Source: Pseudisothecium myosuroides
Taxonomy: Eukaryota > Streptophyta > Bryopsida > Hypnales > Lembophyllaceae
DNA: 64,000 bases
Direction: 5' to 3'
Assembly: GCA_951799445.1 (NCBI GenBank)
Contig: OX637290.1
Coordinates: 2,234,501-2,298,500 of the forward strand
A program made the position numbers and the translations under genes. This document shows positions 61,874 to 64,000 of the stretch, one piece after another. Below the pieces are notes generated by a model. That model searched no databases, was not told the DNA's origin, and saw nothing but the letters and a program-made list of their open reading frames with translations. How positions within the stretch are numbered: position 1 is the stretch's first letter; each line of letters starts with the position of its first letter.

Positions 61874-62858
61874 GATGTTGGGGTGATCTGCTAGTTTGAT
61901 TTGGGGAGAAATTGAGGCAGTCTAGAATGGTGTAGTCTTCTGTTGCGTCAGGGAGGCGTGTAAACTTGTATAGGATTGACTTGTAATGGCCATTGCTTGT
62001 ACAGTACCCACCAAGTTTGAACCGTGCAGCACCGGAGAAAGCCACAGTGAAGCTACAGGGATCTTGACTTTGAACACCTCTTTTTCTTTCACTTGTTCAA
62101 TGTAGGAACTAAAATTAGTGGTGTTAGGTGAGATTAGTACTTTAGTTACAAGTGTCATTAAGCATTTAATGAGATATAGTAAAAGATCTATGATAAATCC
62201 AATTAAGCAAACATGTGTCACTGTGGTGGTTGAACGTGTACACAACTTTGAAAAATATCAAAGCACATGGAGTTCACGGATTTGCTTGAAATGAGCTGAA
62301 ATTTTGTATAAATGAAGCTTGTGAGTGGATAGATGCACTTCAAATGTCATTTTGGAAGATGGTGCTTCAGTGTGGAATGACATCCATTTTCGTTGTGTAA
62401 CTTCTGTCAAGATTTTGAGCATATTTTGAGCTACAGACTTGTGAAGGTATGTGTACTCTTTGATTCACTGTCTCCAATCATTGACATTGTGCTTCCATTG
62501 AGCTGCCTTGCCCTGCTGCTCACTCAGTCCATTACTGCCCTGTTCATTGTTGCTCAATCCATTGTTGCTTTGTTGCTCAGTCAATTACTGCTTGGACGAT
62601 GTAGTTCCATTTTCCTTCTGCAATAAGTTAGCTAGCTCATGAAGATGGAGATGGATTTGATTTGATTTCATGTTTCTTGTTTATTGAAATACTGATTTTT
62701 ATATGAATCTTCTTTGAATGAATTGATCATTGTTGACATTCTAATGTTTTACATATGTTGGTGTCATGTTGTGGGCTTGTGGCAGGGTACTTATTGCATC
62801 TCAGTTGGTTAGCATTTCATTTAAAAGTGTGTGAGATTGTAATCTGGATTTGTGAGAA
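61874..62858. other. Gene 3' flank and left part of the Tc1-like element
   Basis: 61874-62200 is probably 3' untranslated and intergenic sequence of the nuclease-kinase gene. The left end of the Tc1-like element lies upstream of 62859. A motif at 62345-62365 (TGTCATTTTGGAAGATGG) resembles, inverted, CATCTTCC-like text at 63963-63982, so subterminal repeats may be present; the outer boundary cannot be fixed because the other end is cut off. Confidence 0.4.
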
Positions 62859-63878
62859 ATGGGAGGTCGTCGTTTGAGTACAGAGAAAAAAGGCATAATA
62901 GTTGGAATGAGTCGTTCAGGCATGTCACAACGTAGCATTGGAGCAAAGTTAGGCATACCACATACTACTGTTGAGTATGTCTTGAATAAATTCCGCGATG
63001 AAGGAACAGTGGTCACTCGTAAGGCTGTCCGTCGACGTTGCAAATTGACTGATCGAGGTAGGAGGGAATTGGGACGCATTCTTACACAAAATAGACGCAT
63101 ACCACTTGTATCCATCATAGAAAATATGAGTGAGAAAGTTTGTGCAAGCACGTTAAGGAAGGAGATTAAACGTTTAGGATTTCGTAACCGAGTTGCAGCA
63201 AAGAAGCCATTTCTCAATGACAAGCACAAGGCTGATCGATTGGCCTTTGCTAGAAAATATGAGAGTTGGACAGTTTCTGATTGGATGAATGTAATATGGA
63301 CAGATGAGTCTTCATTTGAGATAGGCAAGAATTCTCGTCAAGTTAAAGTCTGGCGGCGAGCGTACAAACGTTATTCATGGGATTGCCTAGCACCCATCTT
63401 CAAATCTGGACGGACATCTGTCATGATTTGGGGTGCTTTTACAGGTTATGAGAAGTGCCCCATTGTTATCATGCCATCCGATAGACGAACAAGTGCTGAT
63501 TTTGTGGACATTGTGTATCAATGTCGATTGAGTGGCTTTTACTTCATGCATGATAATCCTCAAAGTCTTCATCTCATGGAGGATGGTGCCCCAGTGCATC
63601 GGAGTACCTTACCAAAACAATGGCGAGAAGCGCATAAGATCAAAAAGTTCACATGGCCTGCTAATTCACCGGACTTGAATCCTATAGAGAATGTGTGGAT
63701 GATTCTAAAAGACTTCGTGCAAAATAAGACTAGACCAAACAAGAAAGATGAATTGGTTAAGAGCATTGAGCGGGCATGGGAAGCCATATCAATGGAGACT
63801 CTTCACATTCTCATTGCTAGCATGCCTCACCGAATGAAGGCTGTAATTAATGCAGGGGATGGGAGTACAAGATGGTAG
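62859..63878 (+). CDS. Tc1-like transposase, DD34E, apparently intact
   Basis: A single uninterrupted 339-residue ORF, the usual Tc1 length. N-terminal helix-turn-helix (KLGIPHTTVEYVLNKFRDEG, residues 30-49) and a second, basic helical region to about residue 110. Catalytic triad: D149 (VIWTDESSF), D242 (MEDGAPVH) and E277 (NSPDLNPIENVW), with 34 residues between the last two, as in Tc1. Middle part VMIWGAFTGYEKCPIVIMPS resembles fungal Tc1-type enzymes as I remember them. Plants more often carry mariner-like DD39D enzymes, so a DD34E protein here is noteworthy. It lies downstream of the nuclease-kinase gene in the same orientation. Confidence 0.9.
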   Translation: MGGRRLSTEKKGIIVGMSRSGMSQRSIGAKLGIPHTTVEYVLNKFRDEGTVVTRKAVRRRCKLTDRGRRELGRILTQNRRIPLVSIIENMSEKVCASTLRKEIKRLGFRNRVAAKKPFLNDKHKADRLAFARKYESWTVSDWMNVIWTDESSFEIGKNSRQVKVWRRAYKRYSWDCLAPIFKSGRTSVMIWGAFTGYEKCPIVIMPSDRRTSADFVDIVYQCRLSGFYFMHDNPQSLHLMEDGAPVHRSTLPKQWREAHKIKKFTWPANSPDLNPIENVWMILKDFVQNKTRPNKKDELVKSIERAWEAISMETLHILIASMPHRMKAVINAGDGSTRW

Positions 63879-64000
63879 ATACCATGCTACAAAATGCACT
63901 ATTGTTGTACTTTTTGACTTTGTCAATGTAATAAATTAATGTAATACAAAACTAGACTTCTATATCTTCCAAACGCATTTTACAGATTGCAATTTCATAA
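63879..64000. other. Right flank of the Tc1-like ORF
   Basis: AT-rich, with possible polyadenylation strings (AATAAATTAATG at 63932). The terminal inverted repeat of the element is likely just beyond the window edge. Confidence 0.5.

Noticed and set aside
1..64000. CRISPR arrays, bacterial operons, rRNA genes
   Set aside because: No regular short repeats with unique spacers, no rRNA core motifs, and the genes have eukaryotic introns.

Overview
The window reads as nuclear DNA of a land plant, most likely a bryophyte or another non-seed plant. The reasons are long AT-rich intergenic stretches, GT-AG introns of about 70 to 870 bases, protein families with plant-style exon structure, and a dense layer of DNA transposons and fold-back elements. 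The species cannot be named from the sequence. Most positions below come from reading splice sites and reading-frame phases by eye; no alignment or database search was run.

Left half (1-30 kb) holds no intact gene. It is a graveyard of small DNA transposons: a CACTA-type palindrome (1040-1260), several elements with TTAA target sites and CCCC-type ends (piggyBac-like), a family with AAGGTAGT ends, two Harbinger-like elements (one here, one at 50.7 kb), three families of long fold-back repeats, and two decayed genes (a trihelix-like fragment near 6.5 kb and a coiled-coil gene at 14.8-16.7 kb split by a 1.1 kb palindrome). Several elements are inserted in one another, so an insertion order can be read.

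Right half (30-64 kb) carries the genes. (1) A minus-strand homologue of human KIAA0930 (DUF2045) in 12 coding exons, 36140 to 30162. (2) A 4870 bp hAT transposon (40219-45088, 8-bp duplication CACCACAC) inserted in a TTAA element; its transposase frame has one nonsense codon. (3) A plus-strand TOPORS-type RING E3 ligase gene in six exons, 45424-48889. (4) A minus-strand THUMPD3-type tRNA guanine-N2 methyltransferase in 17 exons, 58873 to 52675. (5) Divergent from it, a plus-strand gene at 59822-61873 joining a PD-(D/E)XK nuclease-like domain to a small protein kinase domain, an architecture known from Crinkler-type effectors and fungal proteins; its frame has a TAG between the catalytic loop and the DFG motif. 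(6) An uninterrupted Tc1-like DD34E transposase ORF, 62859-63878, whose right terminus probably lies beyond the window.

The three housekeeping-type genes (KIAA0930, TOPORS, THUMPD3 homologues) look intact and unrelated in function. The main leads are the nuclease-kinase gene with its internal stop, the nested transposons with target duplications still visible, and a recurring pattern of stop codons that single C-to-T changes would explain.
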